A model generated the notes under the pieces. The model was given only the letters and a program-made list of their open reading frames with translations. It was not told the DNA's origin and searched no databases. A program made the translations under genes and the position numbers. A DNA stretch of 64,000 bases from an uncultured Marinomonas sp. (GTDB lineage: Bacteria; Pseudomonadota; Gammaproteobacteria; Pseudomonadales; Marinomonadaceae). Within the stretch, counting starts at the first letter, position 1. The number at the start of each line of letters is the position of its first letter. Shown here piece after piece: positions 46,716 through 55,908 of this stretch. Where the stretch lies: contig CANLRQ010000004.1 in NCBI GenBank assembly GCA_947493575.1, positions 1 to 64,000 on the forward strand, in the 5' to 3' direction.

Positions 46716-47540
46716 ATGTTTATTCAAATAGTGTCGCGCATTCGAGAATGCTTGTGTTTCGTAACCTTATCTTTGGTTTGCTCGTTTGCGGTCGCTAACG
46801 ATTCCTCAAATGCGGATCAAGTGGACGATCCTTGGGAAGGTTATAATCGTGCAATGTTTAGCTTTAATTCAGGCTTAGACAGTGTCTTATTAAAGCCAGT
46901 CGCCAAAGGTTATAAAAAAGTAGTGCCAACACCTGTGCAGAAAGGCGTAAATAACTTTTTTTCAAATATAGGTGAAATCAGCAACTTTACAAATAACTTA
47001 TTGCAAGGAAAAGCAGATGGAACAGCGTCATCCTTCTTTCGTTTTTTCATTAATAGTACCGCAGGGTGGGGTGGGATTTTTGATGTTGCAACAGAGCTTG
47101 GTTTAACCAAAAGAGAAGAAGATTTTGGTCAAACTTTAGGTTATTGGGGCGTGGGCTCTGGGCCTTATGTTGTATTACCTTTGTTTGGTCCTTCAACTGT
47201 TCGAGATACGGCTGGCTTAGTTGTCGATTACATGGATTATGATCCTGTTGAATTACTGGAATTAACTCGTAATGGCGAATTAGGTCTGACAGCACTTGAA
47301 ATAATTGATTTAAGGGCGGGATTTTTATCTGCTGAGTCTTTGATTTTTGGCGATCACTATACTTTCATCCGCGATGTTTATTTACAAACCCGTGAACGAG
47401 CAATAAGGGACGGTAAGTCTTTAGAATCACAAAATGAAGAAAGCTCAGAAAACGGCAGTTGGAGAGAGGATGATAGCTGGGGCGATGATGAAGACAGCTG
47501 GGGTGATGATGAAGATAGCTGGGGTGATGAAGCGGCTTAA
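46716..47540 (+). CDS. mlaA: Outer-membrane lipid asymmetry protein MlaA (VacJ)
   Basis: The 274-residue protein matches MlaA: 'DPWEGYNRAMFSFNSGLD', 'LQGKADGTASSFFRFFINST' with 'GWGGIFDVATELGL', and 'EDFGQTLGYWGVGSGPYVVL' followed by 'LPLFGPSTVRDTAGLVVDY'. MlaA removes phospholipids from the outer leaflet and passes them to MlaC. The N-terminus has a signal peptide, but no cysteine sits in a standard lipobox (Cys22 is preceded by SLV), so acylation is doubtful. The C-terminus ends in a tandem Asp-Ser-Trp-Gly repeat not typical of the family. GAGAGGTGTT precedes the ATG. Confidence 0.92.
   Translation: MFIQIVSRIRECLCFVTLSLVCSFAVANDSSNADQVDDPWEGYNRAMFSFNSGLDSVLLKPVAKGYKKVVPTPVQKGVNNFFSNIGEISNFTNNLLQGKADGTASSFFRFFINSTAGWGGIFDVATELGLTKREEDFGQTLGYWGVGSGPYVVLPLFGPSTVRDTAGLVVDYMDYDPVELLELTRNGELGLTALEIIDLRAGFLSAESLIFGDHYTFIRDVYLQTRERAIRDGKSLESQNEESSENGSWREDDSWGDDEDSWGDDEDSWGDEAA
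47472..47531 (+). repeat. In-gene 21-bp tandem repeat at the mlaA 3' end
   Basis: Units at 47472-47492, 47493-47513 and a shortened 47514-47531 each encode DSWGDDE or DSWGDE. The units differ only at third positions, so duplication is fairly recent. The repeat adds an acidic, tryptophan-bearing tail to MlaA. Confidence 0.9.
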
Positions 47541-47560
47541 TTATTTAATTTAAGTTACCA

Positions 47561-47623
47561 ATGAGCATTTTGCGTCTTCTTTAACAAAGTATTAGTGAGC
47601 GTAGTAGTCGTTCAAAGCTCTCT
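47561..47623. repeat. Family A element fragment after mlaA
   Basis: The sequence 'cattttgcgtcttctttaac' followed by 'aaagtattagtgagcgtagt' and 'cgttcaaagctctc' matches the copy at 57811-57947 (its right half) and, in reverse, the left half of 22560-22711. The opposite terminus is missing. Confidence 0.7.
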
Positions 47624-47632
47624 TAGGGACAG

Positions 47633-47657
47633 AAAAGCCATTCTTAGAGTGGCTTTT
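47633..47657 (+). terminator. Terminator of mlaA
   Basis: An 11-bp stem with one G-T pair (47633-47643 with 47647-47657) closes a TTA loop and ends in TTTTT. It lies about 90 bases past the mlaA stop, just after the repeat fragment. Confidence 0.75.
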
Positions 47658-47772
47658 TCTTATGTGGAACTTAGGTAATAATTGTGTTGCATAAAATGAA
47701 ACGTAAAGTTGATTATATATCAATATACACAAGATAAAACTTGTTATAAAGTGGCTGCAATTGAATACTGAG

Positions 47773-48042
47773 TTAAGGAAGGTGCGAACAAGTCCTCTTG
47801 CCTCAGCATGTGGATAAAAGCCTACTATTCGAGGCGAGTATCGAATGGGAATAGCGGGTCTATTTTCGAGATGCTCAACAAAGAATACAGGCTTTTAGAC
47901 CATGCCCTGCGGGTCTTCCAGAGAAACCATCACATTGCGTTACGACTCTTTGAAAGGTATTAACATTCCTGCAGAATCGTGCCTTATTTGACGGTTTCTC
48001 TGAAAGACTGAGGCTTAGTAGACTTATTCGCACCTTCCTTAA
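47773..48042. mobile_element. Family B element, 270-bp long copy
   Basis: The arms TTAAGGAAGGTGCGAACAAG (47773) and the inverse of TTAAGGAAGGTGCGAATAAG (ending 48042) match at 19 of 20 positions. The interior carries all segments seen in the shorter copies, including 'ctgcagaatcg' and 'cctgcgggtcttccagagaaacc', so the others look like deletion products. No open frame of useful length exists, so it would need a transposase in trans. It lies between mlaA and the ilvC promoter region. Confidence 0.8.
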
Positions 48043-48117
48043 GCAAATTCAGTAAAAGTTACCAAGCACTTGCTTTATTAAAGCAATGACTATTAAACAA
48101 AGTGGAATAAAATAATT

Positions 48118-49593
48118 ATGTCTCAAAACTATTTCAATACGTTACCTTTACGTGAGCAACTTGCTCAATTAGCAAAATGCCGTTTCATGACTATGGATGA
48201 GTTCGGTGAAGGTGTTGAAGCGCTTAAAGGTAAAAAAATCGTTGTTATCGGTTGTGGTGCTCAAGGTCTTAACCAAGGCTTGAATCTACGTGATAGCGGT
48301 TTAGACGTTTCTTACACTTTGCGTGCAGCTGCTATTGCTGAAAAACGTCAGTCTTGGAAAAACGCTACTGAAAATGGTTTTGTTGTTGGTACATACGAAG
48401 AACTTATTCCTACTGCAGATGTTGTATTGAACTTGACGCCTGATAAGCAACACACTCCTGTTGTAAAAGAAATCATGCCTCTAATGAAAAAAGATGCTTG
48501 CCTATCTTACTCTCACGGTTTCAACATCGTTGAAGAAGGTATGCAAATTCGTGAAGACCTTACAGTTATCATGGTTGCTCCTAAGTGCCCTGGTTCTGAA
48601 GTTCGTGCTGAATACGTACGTGGTTTTGGTGTTCCAACTCTGATTGCTGTTCATGAAGATAATGATCCTAAAGGTGAAGGTCTTGCTCTAGCAAAAGCTT
48701 ACGCAGTTGGTACTGGTGGCCACAAAGCAGGCGTTCTAATGTCTTCTTTTATTGCAGAAGTTAAATCCGACCTTATGGGTGAGCAAACAATCCTTTGTGG
48801 TATGTTGCAAACGGGTTCTATCCTTTGTTTCGACAAAATGGTTGAAGAAGGTATTGATGCTGGTTATGCGTCAAAACTTATCCAATACGGTTGGGAAACG
48901 ATCACTGAAGCATTGAAATACGGCGGCGTGACTAACATGCTAGATCGTCTTTCTAACCCAGCTAAAATCAAAGCATTTGACCTTTCTGAAGAATTGAAAT
49001 TGATCATGCGTCCGCTTTATAACAAGCACCAAGACGATATCATAAATGGTAACTTCTCTAGCGGCATGATGGCTGACTGGGCGAATGATGATAAAAACTT
49101 GTTAGGTTGGAGAGCAGAAACGGCTGAAACTAACTTCGAGAAAACACCTGCTGGTGATGTTGAAATTTCTGAACAAGAATTTTTCGATAATGGAATCTTG
49201 ATGGTTGCTATGGTTAAGGCGGGTGTTGAACTTGCTTTCGAAACAATGACTGCTGCGGGCATTATTGCTGAGTCTGCTTACTACGAGTCCCTACACGAAA
49301 CTCCACTAATTGCTAACACTATCGCTCGTAAGAAACTTTACGAAATGAATGCAACTATCTCTGATACTGCAGAGTACGGCTGTTATTTATACAACCACGC
49401 TTGTCTACCTCTTTTGGGTGACTTCATGAAAGACATCAAAACTGATGTAATTGGTAAAGGTCTTTCAACTGAAGACAATGGCGTTGATAACGCTCGATTA
49501 ATCGAAGTTAACGCAGCTCTTCGTTCTCATCCTGTAGAAGCGATTGGTTCTGTACTTCGTGGCCACATGGCAGACATGAAAAAAATCGTTTAA
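48118..49593 (+). CDS. ilvC: Ketol-acid reductoisomerase (class II, long form)
   Basis: The 491-residue enzyme catalyses the second common step of valine, leucine and isoleucine synthesis using NADPH. It has the dinucleotide motif '[20 protein letters not shown]' and '[17 protein letters not shown]', with the NADPH-selecting arginine in '[15 protein letters not shown]'. Catalytic acids lie in '[15 protein letters not shown]', and the knotted C-terminal domain is duplicated, as in the E. coli type. It is monocistronic with its own terminator, well away from other ilv genes. Confidence 0.97.
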   Translation: MSQNYFNTLPLREQLAQLAKCRFMTMDEFGEGVEALKGKKIVVIGCGAQGLNQGLNLRDSGLDVSYTLRAAAIAEKRQSWKNATENGFVVGTYEELIPTADVVLNLTPDKQHTPVVKEIMPLMKKDACLSYSHGFNIVEEGMQIREDLTVIMVAPKCPGSEVRAEYVRGFGVPTLIAVHEDNDPKGEGLALAKAYAVGTGGHKAGVLMSSFIAEVKSDLMGEQTILCGMLQTGSILCFDKMVEEGIDAGYASKLIQYGWETITEALKYGGVTNMLDRLSNPAKIKAFDLSEELKLIMRPLYNKHQDDIINGNFSSGMMADWANDDKNLLGWRAETAETNFEKTPAGDVEISEQEFFDNGILMVAMVKAGVELAFETMTAAGIIAESAYYESLHETPLIANTIARKKLYEMNATISDTAEYGCYLYNHACLPLLGDFMKDIKTDVIGKGLSTEDNGVDNARLIEVNAALRSHPVEAIGSVLRGHMADMKKIV

Positions 49594-49621
49594 TGCTTTT
49601 TTACTAAACCATTTGATTTCA

Positions 49622-49648
49622 AAAACCAAGACAATGTGTCTTGGTTTT
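49622..49648 (+). terminator. Terminator of ilvC
   Basis: AAAACCAAGAC (49622-49632) pairs with GTCTTGGTTTT (49638-49648) over a five-base loop, followed by further Ts. It lies 28 bases past the stop. Confidence 0.9.
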
Positions 49649-49681
49649 TTTTGCAAACTTAATTGAGATTAGATCGCTATA

Positions 49682-51121
49682 ATGACAAATTCAATCACCT
49701 ACTCAAACGCTTCTATTGTTTTTGATGAAGGGTTTCAATTAGATGCTATTAATTGGGAAATTCAATCAGGGCAGCACTGGGTTTTAACTGGAAAAAATGG
49801 TGCCGGAAAGTCGGCTTTAGCCGCCACGCTATCTGGTAATGGTGTGTGTCAATCTGGCTCTATTTCTGGCTTGCCAAAGCGAGTTGGGGTGGTGTCATTT
49901 GAGGTTCAAGCGAAAATTATTGCTGATGAATTAAAAAAAGATGATGCTGACATCTTGGATATTATTTCAGAAGGAACACCAGTACGTGAACTGATAGTTC
50001 AAGGTGATGCTGATGAGGCGCTTGTATTTCAGCTCGTAGAAATGTTTCAACTTGAATACCTATTGGATAGGGCGTTTAGGAAGCTTTCTACAGGCGAATC
50101 ACGCAAAATTATTCTTATTAGAGCATTAGCTGCGAAACCTGATTTACTGGTTTTAGATGAGCCTTTTGATGGTTTAGATGCATTCACTTTATCACAACTA
50201 CAAACATATTTAGCAAGTATGCAAGATACTATGCAAATGGTATTTGTTTTAAATCGTTTTGATGAGTTTCCAACTTTTATTACACATATTGGCTATGTGA
50301 GAGAAGGAAGGCTTCAGCATCAAATTGATAAAACTGATGCCGTGGGCTTTGATAATTTGTATCAGCTAATGCATTTGCAAAATGCGGATTTAAAAATTCC
50401 TGAGTCTGTCATATCACAAGATTTACCGCCTCTTGATAGTGCCAAGCCATTGGTTAAATTAACCAATATTACTATCAAATATACGGATGCTACTATTATA
50501 GATAGTTTGGATTGGAAAATTGAGAAGGGTCGGCATTGGCAGCTCAGTGGGCCAAATGGAAGTGGTAAAACCGCTTTGTTGTCTCTCATTACAGGGGATC
50601 ACCCTCAGTGTTATACCAATGATATTTTTGTGTTTGGATTCCAACGAGGTCAAGGAGAGAGTATTTGGCAAATAAAACAGTACATTGGTTATGTGTCAAC
50701 GGCATTGCAATGGGAGTATCGAGTTAGCACCAATTTAAAAAATGTCATTATTTCTGGGTTTTATGACAGCATTGGAATGTACACTAAATCGACAGATCAG
50801 CAAAAAGCTGTTGCAGATCAATGGCTCAAAGTATTAGGAATGTTTGACAAAGCCGATCAACCCTTTAATAAACAGTCTTATGGTGATCAACGTTTATTGC
50901 TCATAGCGAGAGCAATGGTTAAGCATCCTCCCTTGTTGATTCTTGATGAGCCTTGTTTAGGGCTAGATGATATGAACCGTCAACTGGTACTTGCCCTTAT
51001 TGAAAAAATTTGCGCAGGTTCGGAAAGTACGGTGCTGTATGTAAATCATCATGTTGAAGATAAAATTGAAGGGATTGATAACTACTTAACCTTGAGCAAA
51101 GCTAAGTCGCCTGAAGCATAG
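49682..51121 (+). CDS. modF: ModF-like tandem ABC ATPase
   Basis: The 479-residue protein has two ABC ATPase domains and no membrane segment. Domain 1 has Walker A 'LTGKNGAGKSALAATLSG', signature 'KLSTGESRKIILIRAL', and Walker B 'LLVLDEPFDGLD'. Domain 2 has 'LSGPNGSGKTALLSLITGDH', signature 'QSYGDQRLLLIARAM' (degenerate), and 'LLILDEPCLGLDDMNR'. The architecture and 'GDHPQCYTND' with 'IKQYIGYVSTALQWEYRVST' match ModF (PhrA), linked to molybdate transport in E. coli though its substrate is not proven. No mod permease genes are nearby. Confidence 0.9.
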   Translation: MTNSITYSNASIVFDEGFQLDAINWEIQSGQHWVLTGKNGAGKSALAATLSGNGVCQSGSISGLPKRVGVVSFEVQAKIIADELKKDDADILDIISEGTPVRELIVQGDADEALVFQLVEMFQLEYLLDRAFRKLSTGESRKIILIRALAAKPDLLVLDEPFDGLDAFTLSQLQTYLASMQDTMQMVFVLNRFDEFPTFITHIGYVREGRLQHQIDKTDAVGFDNLYQLMHLQNADLKIPESVISQDLPPLDSAKPLVKLTNITIKYTDATIIDSLDWKIEKGRHWQLSGPNGSGKTALLSLITGDHPQCYTNDIFVFGFQRGQGESIWQIKQYIGYVSTALQWEYRVSTNLKNVIISGFYDSIGMYTKSTDQQKAVADQWLKVLGMFDKADQPFNKQSYGDQRLLLIARAMVKHPPLLILDEPCLGLDDMNRQLVLALIEKICAGSESTVLYVNHHVEDKIEGIDNYLTLSKAKSPEA

Positions 51122-51143
51122 CGAAACGAATAAGAGCTGTATG

Positions 51144-51188
51144 TTATTGGATAGAGAACGAACTATGTATTTATTCTCTATCCAATAA
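51144..51188. repeat. 15-bp perfect inverted repeat between convergent genes
   Basis: TTATTGGATAGAGAA (51144-51158) pairs with TTCTCTATCCAATAA (51174-51188) over a 15-base loop, between modF and the DUF2959 gene. It probably stops both transcripts or stabilises their 3' ends. There is no T-tract. Confidence 0.6.
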
Positions 51189-51212
51189 GACTCTTCGTAA
51201 GGCGTATGTTTA

Positions 51213-51866
51213 TTAGCCCTGACTCATATCCGCAATGAATTTATTAGATTCAGAGATGGATTTATTCATATCGGTTAATAATAGTTGAATGTCTCTTTTT
51301 AAATTTGAAAATTCACCTTTTATGGCTGTAACAGCTTGAGCATTCAGATTGTGTTTTAAATAAAGCACATTGTCTTTAAGGGCGGATAGAACCGGAGCCA
51401 TTTTACTTTCAGAGCTGCGCATTGAACCTAGTAGTTTAGTAAATTGGCGTTTTGTTTCGGTGAGCTTTTTGGCACTTTCTCTTTTTAGAGTAGCATTTGA
51501 ATATTGGTCTAACTCACTTGTCCACTCTTCAAATAGGGCATTCGCAACATCTTCAACATTATTTATATTGTTACTTACCTCATTGGCTGCATCGACACTA
51601 GACTCATAATCATCATTCAACAGTTCATAAGCATCTTTTAATTTTCCTCCGTCAAAGTTGACAAGAGTTGTGAGTTTTTCCAAAGCAGATTGGAATTCTT
51701 CTTGAGATGCTTCTTGTGACTCTTTTGTCTCTTCTACTCGATCAACTAGAATGTCGCGTTTATGAATGCCAACAGTTTCCATTGCCGAGTAATAAGCTGT
51801 TTGGCAACCTGTAAGCGCTAGTGTTAATAGAAGCAGAGATGCATTTAGCCGATTTTTATTGTTCAT
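51213..51866 (-). CDS. DUF2959 lipoprotein
   Basis: The 217-residue protein has a lipoprotein signal peptide ending 'LLTLALTGCQTAYYSAMETV', with the lipidated cysteine in LTGC. The mature part is mostly helical coiled coil ('RVEETKESQEASQEEFQSAL' and 'DYESSVDAANEVSNNI'), matching DUF2959. Residue +2 is Gln, so outer-membrane sorting is expected. Function is unknown. The start at 51866 follows AGGAA with seven bases spacing; ATG three bases earlier is equally possible. Confidence 0.85.
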   Translation of the reverse strand: MNNKNRLNASLLLLTLALTGCQTAYYSAMETVGIHKRDILVDRVEETKESQEASQEEFQSALEKLTTLVNFDGGKLKDAYELLNDDYESSVDAANEVSNNINNVEDVANALFEEWTSELDQYSNATLKRESAKKLTETKRQFTKLLGSMRSSESKMAPVLSALKDNVLYLKHNLNAQAVTAIKGEFSNLKRDIQLLLTDMNKSISESNKFIADMSQG

Positions 51867-52018
51867 CATCAATTCCTGATTGTTTTGCCAATATTATGTT
51901 TATATTGAGATCTATTCTAACATTGTGGCTGGTATTAATCAGGGCGCTTTTTAGAGTAAATGTTACCTTTGGTTAAATAAGTCAGATGTGGAGTAAAGTA
52001 TTTAAAATCATTCATGAG

Positions 52019-52112
52019 TAGGAAGGTGAGAATAAGGCTATGAAGACTCAATTCGTTTTCTCTAGAAGACCTGCAGGGCTAAGGCAAGATATTTTATTCA
52101 CACCTTCCTTAA
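52019..52112. repeat. Family B element, about 94 bp, diverged
   Basis: The arms are TAGGAAGGTGAGAATAAGGC (52019) and the inverse of TTAAGGAAGGTGTGAATAA (ending 52112). The inner 'tctctagaagacctgcagggc' matches an inner segment of the 270-bp copy in reverse. It lies four bases before the stop of the minus-strand lipoprotein gene. Confidence 0.75.
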
Positions 52113-52115
52113 CTA

Positions 52116-52664
52116 TTAAAGTTGAATACTATTTGTTTGTGATAAATCGACCCACTGACTGCTGCTTTTCCCCATGACTCCGCTAGTAATATAAATATAA
52201 GGTTGAGCTTGGCCTATCAAAAGGGTGAATGTGGCTTTGCCTTCTTGATCGGTAATACCACTCCAAACTAAATCTTTTCCTACACCAGAGCCATAGTCCG
52301 GGTATTCCGCTTCTTCTACGCCAAGAAAAACACTTACGCCAATAAATGCTGCGGCGTTTCCATTTCCATGAGTAGCTTCAACAGAGAAATCAAGGTTGTC
52401 TCTTGACTCAAATAGGAAACCGTCAGGAGCACTGGTTTGATCTAAGGTGACTGTTGGTTCGATTTCTTGAGCAGCAGCGCTATTGTTAGAGGTTTCATCA
52501 GTGATGACTTCGATAGTGCTGACTTCAATATCACTTTCACTAGCGTTATTTCCACCGCCACCGCCACAAGCGGATAACATGAATAAGGTTACTGTGCTTA
52601 GGGCAAGTCGTTTTAAATTGCCAGTACTCACTTTTGATGTGTTTGAAAATAAATAAGTTTTCAT
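52116..52664 (-). CDS. Lipoprotein co-transcribed with the LruC-domain protein
   Basis: The 182-residue product has a lipobox LSAC, followed by five glycines and a Ser/Thr/Asn-rich linker to about residue 70. A compact beta-rich domain then runs 'FLFESRDNLDFSVEATHGN', 'AAAFIGVSVFLGVEEAEYP', 'GKDLVWSGITDQEGKATFTL' and 'LIGQAQPYIYITSG', resembling an Ig-like or transthyretin-like fold. It overlaps the preceding gene by four bases (ATGA), so the two are translationally coupled and likely work together at the cell surface. No named family is recognised. Confidence 0.75.
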   Translation of the reverse strand: MKTYLFSNTSKVSTGNLKRLALSTVTLFMLSACGGGGGNNASESDIEVSTIEVITDETSNNSAAAQEIEPTVTLDQTSAPDGFLFESRDNLDFSVEATHGNGNAAAFIGVSVFLGVEEAEYPDYGSGVGKDLVWSGITDQEGKATFTLLIGQAQPYIYITSGVMGKSSSQWVDLSQTNSIQL

Positions 52665-54340
52665 GGTGTCACCTCTGGTTGAATGTTACCGGTGAAAATG
52701 AAAGTTTGATTAGTTTGATCTAGATACCAGCGTTTGTTTTGCGTGCCACTTACGGTAAACCAATCATCGAAAAGGCTGTATCCATTTAAGATAGATTGAC
52801 CTGAAGATGGGAACTCCCAGCGAACGGGTAAATCAATGGCCCAAGGTAGATTGTTTGCGCTTCTGTAGTGTCTATTGCTGGAAGGGTTAGAGGTATCATT
52901 ATCTCTACCATATAAAGTCGCATCTACTAGTTCTGTTCCTGGTCTATCAGGTAAATGTATTTCATGTCCTGTATCAAATGTTCTATATAAAAATGGGTCA
53001 TATGGAGGTAAACCCTGAGCTGTTTGGGGTGAATCAAATTTTAAGTGGAGCTTACCCTTTTTACTTGGTTTGATGCCACAGCGTTCTTCTGAGTTATAGA
53101 AAAAGCAGTCAGCATTGTCTGGTGGAAGCAAATCTTTTGTGTTTGTAACAAGGTTAATTACAACATCGTTTTGTCCACTAACTTGGGAGACTGCTTCTTT
53201 TTCTTCTCCTTGCCATTGCCACCAACTGATTAACTCTCCGTTATTGTCAAAATGAACAACCGAACTTGAAGAAACATTGTCTAGGTGCCATGCAAACCCA
53301 TTATCAAAAGCGGCACCTCGTGCGGCAAATTCAATATCAATTTCAACTTCAAGTAATTGACCACTCGGACTCAGGTGTTCTGCTGTTTGGTAGTACACAA
53401 CAAGATCATTTAAATCATAATCGGCTTTTTTAGGCCAGTTATCTTCCCATGCAAGTGTGGCACTGCCGTTTTGGCTTGGATAATACCGAACGAACGCTTT
53501 GTTAGGATCGTTTGGGAATTGATCATTAGAATCAACGACACCATCCCCATCGGAGTCATTAGGGGTTGCGATATCAAAAATAGTTGTTAGGTCAACTGCA
53601 TCAAATGGAGTAGCACGAATGGCAATAATGAGGTCATTAAAATCATGATCACAACCCGATCTCTCTCTTTGGATATCTTCAAAGCCAAGAATAATCAACT
53701 CATCGCTGATGGACTTTAAGCTAATAACATGACCATTTAGCTGATTTGCATTTTCGGGCTCTGAATTAAGCCCTTTATGTGAATAAAAAATCCAATCTTC
53801 GTCTTTGTTTTTATTAACTTCGCTTCCTGTCCAGCCATTTGATACTAGAGTAAATCCCAGTTCATTGCCCGCAGAGATTTGACCTAAGAAAATGGAATCT
53901 CCATGACTTAATGCCGGGCTTCTTCTGCTTCCTTCAAAAGAGGTGTTAGGAAATATAATGGTTTCATTAACTTCATTGCGTTTAATGGGAAGAGAGCTGC
54001 TACTGTGTAAATAGTAAGCAAGGCTATTTCTATATCCTGCTCCTTCATGCAAGAAAATCACTTCAACGTCCGCATCTTTTTGGAATTTAAGACCTGAGCT
54101 GTCAAACTTACCTACATAATCAGGGTTGGTTAAACGAACATCACGTCTTTCTGGTAATGAGGTAGCTAAAGATTCCAGTATTCCCTCAGGAAGTGTGTTT
54201 GCTACATTGGTTATATTGTTAGGTCGACCATTTGAGTTATATTCCGAGAAGTAAGACCAATCAATTTGATTATTGTGATTTAAGCTGTAGCCACTTAGCA
54301 AAAAGCTACTGCATAAAAGTAAATATGGATATGTTTTCAT
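52661..54340 (-). CDS. Exported DUF4114 / LruC-domain protein
   Basis: The 559-residue protein has a signal peptide (MKTYPYLLLCSSFLLSGYS). A DUF4114-like domain covers about 90-235, with 'VEVIFLHEGAGYRNSLAYYL' and 'CDHDFNDLIIAIRATP'. A calcium-loop motif 'DSDGDGVVDSNDQFPNDP' lies near 255-272. A LruC-type domain follows, with 'SATLAWEDNWPKKADYDLND' and 'AARGAAFDNGFAWHLDNV', then 'RTFDTGHEIHLPDRPGTELV'. The combination is known in LruC proteins of marine bacteria and Leptospira, often surface-exposed; the function is not established. Its stop overlaps the lipoprotein start by four bases. GGAGAGACATC precedes ATG. Confidence 0.85.
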   Translation of the reverse strand: MKTYPYLLLCSSFLLSGYSLNHNNQIDWSYFSEYNSNGRPNNITNVANTLPEGILESLATSLPERRDVRLTNPDYVGKFDSSGLKFQKDADVEVIFLHEGAGYRNSLAYYLHSSSSLPIKRNEVNETIIFPNTSFEGSRRSPALSHGDSIFLGQISAGNELGFTLVSNGWTGSEVNKNKDEDWIFYSHKGLNSEPENANQLNGHVISLKSISDELIILGFEDIQRERSGCDHDFNDLIIAIRATPFDAVDLTTIFDIATPNDSDGDGVVDSNDQFPNDPNKAFVRYYPSQNGSATLAWEDNWPKKADYDLNDLVVYYQTAEHLSPSGQLLEVEIDIEFAARGAAFDNGFAWHLDNVSSSSVVHFDNNGELISWWQWQGEEKEAVSQVSGQNDVVINLVTNTKDLLPPDNADCFFYNSEERCGIKPSKKGKLHLKFDSPQTAQGLPPYDPFLYRTFDTGHEIHLPDRPGTELVDATLYGRDNDTSNPSSNRHYRSANNLPWAIDLPVRWEFPSSGQSILNGYSLFDDWFTVSGTQNKRWYLDQTNQTFIFTGNIQPEVTP

Positions 54341-54542
54341 GATGTCTCTCCTGTCTCACGAAGTTTTTCGTATATATGGAGAAAGCATACTTTATGCCAA
54401 AATAAAAGTTTTTAATTTTCAATGGCTTAACTTTAAAAATGCAAAATGCAACAATAGATTTTCTAGATAATAGCTATTTTTGAAATTAAGTTTAGCAATA
54501 TGAAAATGCATTGTTACAGGTTTTAATATTTTTGGCTAATAC

Positions 54543-54652
54543 TAAGGAAGGTGCGAATAAACCAACTAAGCCTCAGTCTTTCAGAGAAACCGTCAAGTAG
54601 CAGATTTTTATCCACATACTGAGACAAGAGGGCTTATTCGCACCTTCCCTAA
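54543..54652. repeat. Family B element, 110 bp
   Basis: The arms TAAGGAAGGTGCGAATAA (54543) and the inverse TTATTCGCACCTTCCCTAA (ending 54652) are near identical. The inner 'ctaagcctcagtctttcagagaaaccgtcaa' matches the right half of the 270-bp copy, and 'tttttatccacatactgag' its left half, so it is an internally deleted copy. The rest of 54341-54755 holds no recognisable gene. Confidence 0.8.
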
Positions 54653-54755
54653 GCAAATTGAAAGAAGAAATAAATACAAAAATCGAATAATAGTTTGAAT
54701 GTTGTTTGATAGTAAGGGTTTGTAAGTGTTTTAGAATTAGGTACAATGAAAAATA

Positions 54756-55118
54756 TTAGGCTGTTGTGTTTAAGATTTGCCCTAAAGCTTGTGAGGGCTC
54801 TCTCAAACTTTCTTGATAGGTTATGGATTGCTTTGCCGTTGAATTATTTTCAAGTGCTTGTTTAGTCTGATTAGACTCTAATAAGGCTTGAACAATTTGA
54901 TAATTAATGCTTCCGTCTGGCTTTTGAGCAGTAGACGCATCTTCCCCAATCTGCTCGCTTAAGTTATTAACGACATCATTTGCAGTCAACCTATTTGAAT
55001 TGACGTTATCCTGTTCTTGCAGCTTTTGTTGCTGCCTTTCTATTTGCAGTGGGGTTTGTAATGGAGAGAAGGCGCAAGTGTTACAGCTGTCGACAGAAAA
55101 TCCCATACTTAATCTCAT
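54756..55118 (-). CDS. Small glutamine/asparagine-rich protein, function unknown
   Basis: The 120-residue frame encodes a hydrophilic protein rich in Gln, Asn and Ser. Two cysteines lie near the N-terminus ('VDSCNTCAFSPLQTPL'), followed by 'LQIERQQQKLQEQDN' and 'NDVVNNLSEQIGEDAS'. No signal peptide or membrane helix is evident and I do not recognise a family. The ATG at 55118 lacks a convincing ribosome binding site; ATG four codons later is an alternative. Divergent from the DUF3047 gene. Confidence 0.5.
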   Translation of the reverse strand: MRLSMGFSVDSCNTCAFSPLQTPLQIERQQQKLQEQDNVNSNRLTANDVVNNLSEQIGEDASTAQKPDGSINYQIVQALLESNQTKQALENNSTAKQSITYQESLREPSQALGQILNTTA

Positions 55119-55223
55119 ATATTATGTTTGGATATAGTAATAGCTTAGCAAAACATTCTATTATTTACTTGGTACTCTAAAGAGAGATACTTTGTAAAAG
55201 AGATGAAAAATAAAAGGTGATCA

Positions 55224-55901
55224 ATGAAAAAAATACTTTGTTTCTTATATTTTACTGTCTTGATATTTTCTACTCATACTTACTCGAAAGAGATGCATTT
55301 TACGGCAAAAGATATGAGGTATTGGTCGGTTAGGTATTTCTTAGATAAAACTCTTTATACCGTAGTAAATCCAGATTCTCAGGTGTTTCAAAATGTTCCT
55401 AAGTCTGGTGCTTTATATGCAAAAAGCCTTTCTGCTGCTTCTTCTCTTTTTTATAAAGAAAAAATCGATCTCAATAAAACGCCTTGGCTGTCTTGGTCTT
55501 GGAGGGTGGAGACGTTTCCAACAATAAAAAATGAAAAAAGTAAAAAAGGGGATGATTTTGCAGGGCGCATGTACATCGTTTTTAATGAGGGCACTGTGCT
55601 TTCAACTAAAGGAATTAGTTATGTTTGGTCTCAGCAATCTAATCAAGGTGAGGTTTGGAAAAACCCTTTTGCAGGAGAAAAAAACTATATGGTTGCGGTT
55701 GAAGCAAGCAAAGAAACGGGTGTATGGAGACATGCTCAACGCAATATAAAGCAAGACCTTCGTGATTTATTTGGCGAGGATATTCGATACTTAGCAGCCA
55801 TCGCAATAATGACCGATTCTGATAATAGTTTTACTCAGTCTGAGGCTCTGTATGCTGACATCAGATTAACGAAAGATAAGTATGTCTTTCAAAAAAATTA
55901 A
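55224..55901 (+). CDS. DUF3047 exported protein
   Basis: The 225-residue protein has a signal peptide (KKILCFLYFTVLIFSTHTYS). The DUF3047 pattern follows: 'SGALYAKSLSAASSLFYKEK', 'PWLSWSWRVETFP', 'GDDFAGRMYIVF', 'TKGISYVWSQQSNQGEVWKN' and 'RDLFGEDIRYLAAIAIMTDS'. Family members are small periplasmic beta proteins of unknown function. AAGGTG precedes ATG. A family A element begins seven bases after its stop. Confidence 0.85.
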   Translation: MKKILCFLYFTVLIFSTHTYSKEMHFTAKDMRYWSVRYFLDKTLYTVVNPDSQVFQNVPKSGALYAKSLSAASSLFYKEKIDLNKTPWLSWSWRVETFPTIKNEKSKKGDDFAGRMYIVFNEGTVLSTKGISYVWSQQSNQGEVWKNPFAGEKNYMVAVEASKETGVWRHAQRNIKQDLRDLFGEDIRYLAAIAIMTDSDNSFTQSEALYADIRLTKDKYVFQKN

Positions 55902-55908
55902 ATAATAT

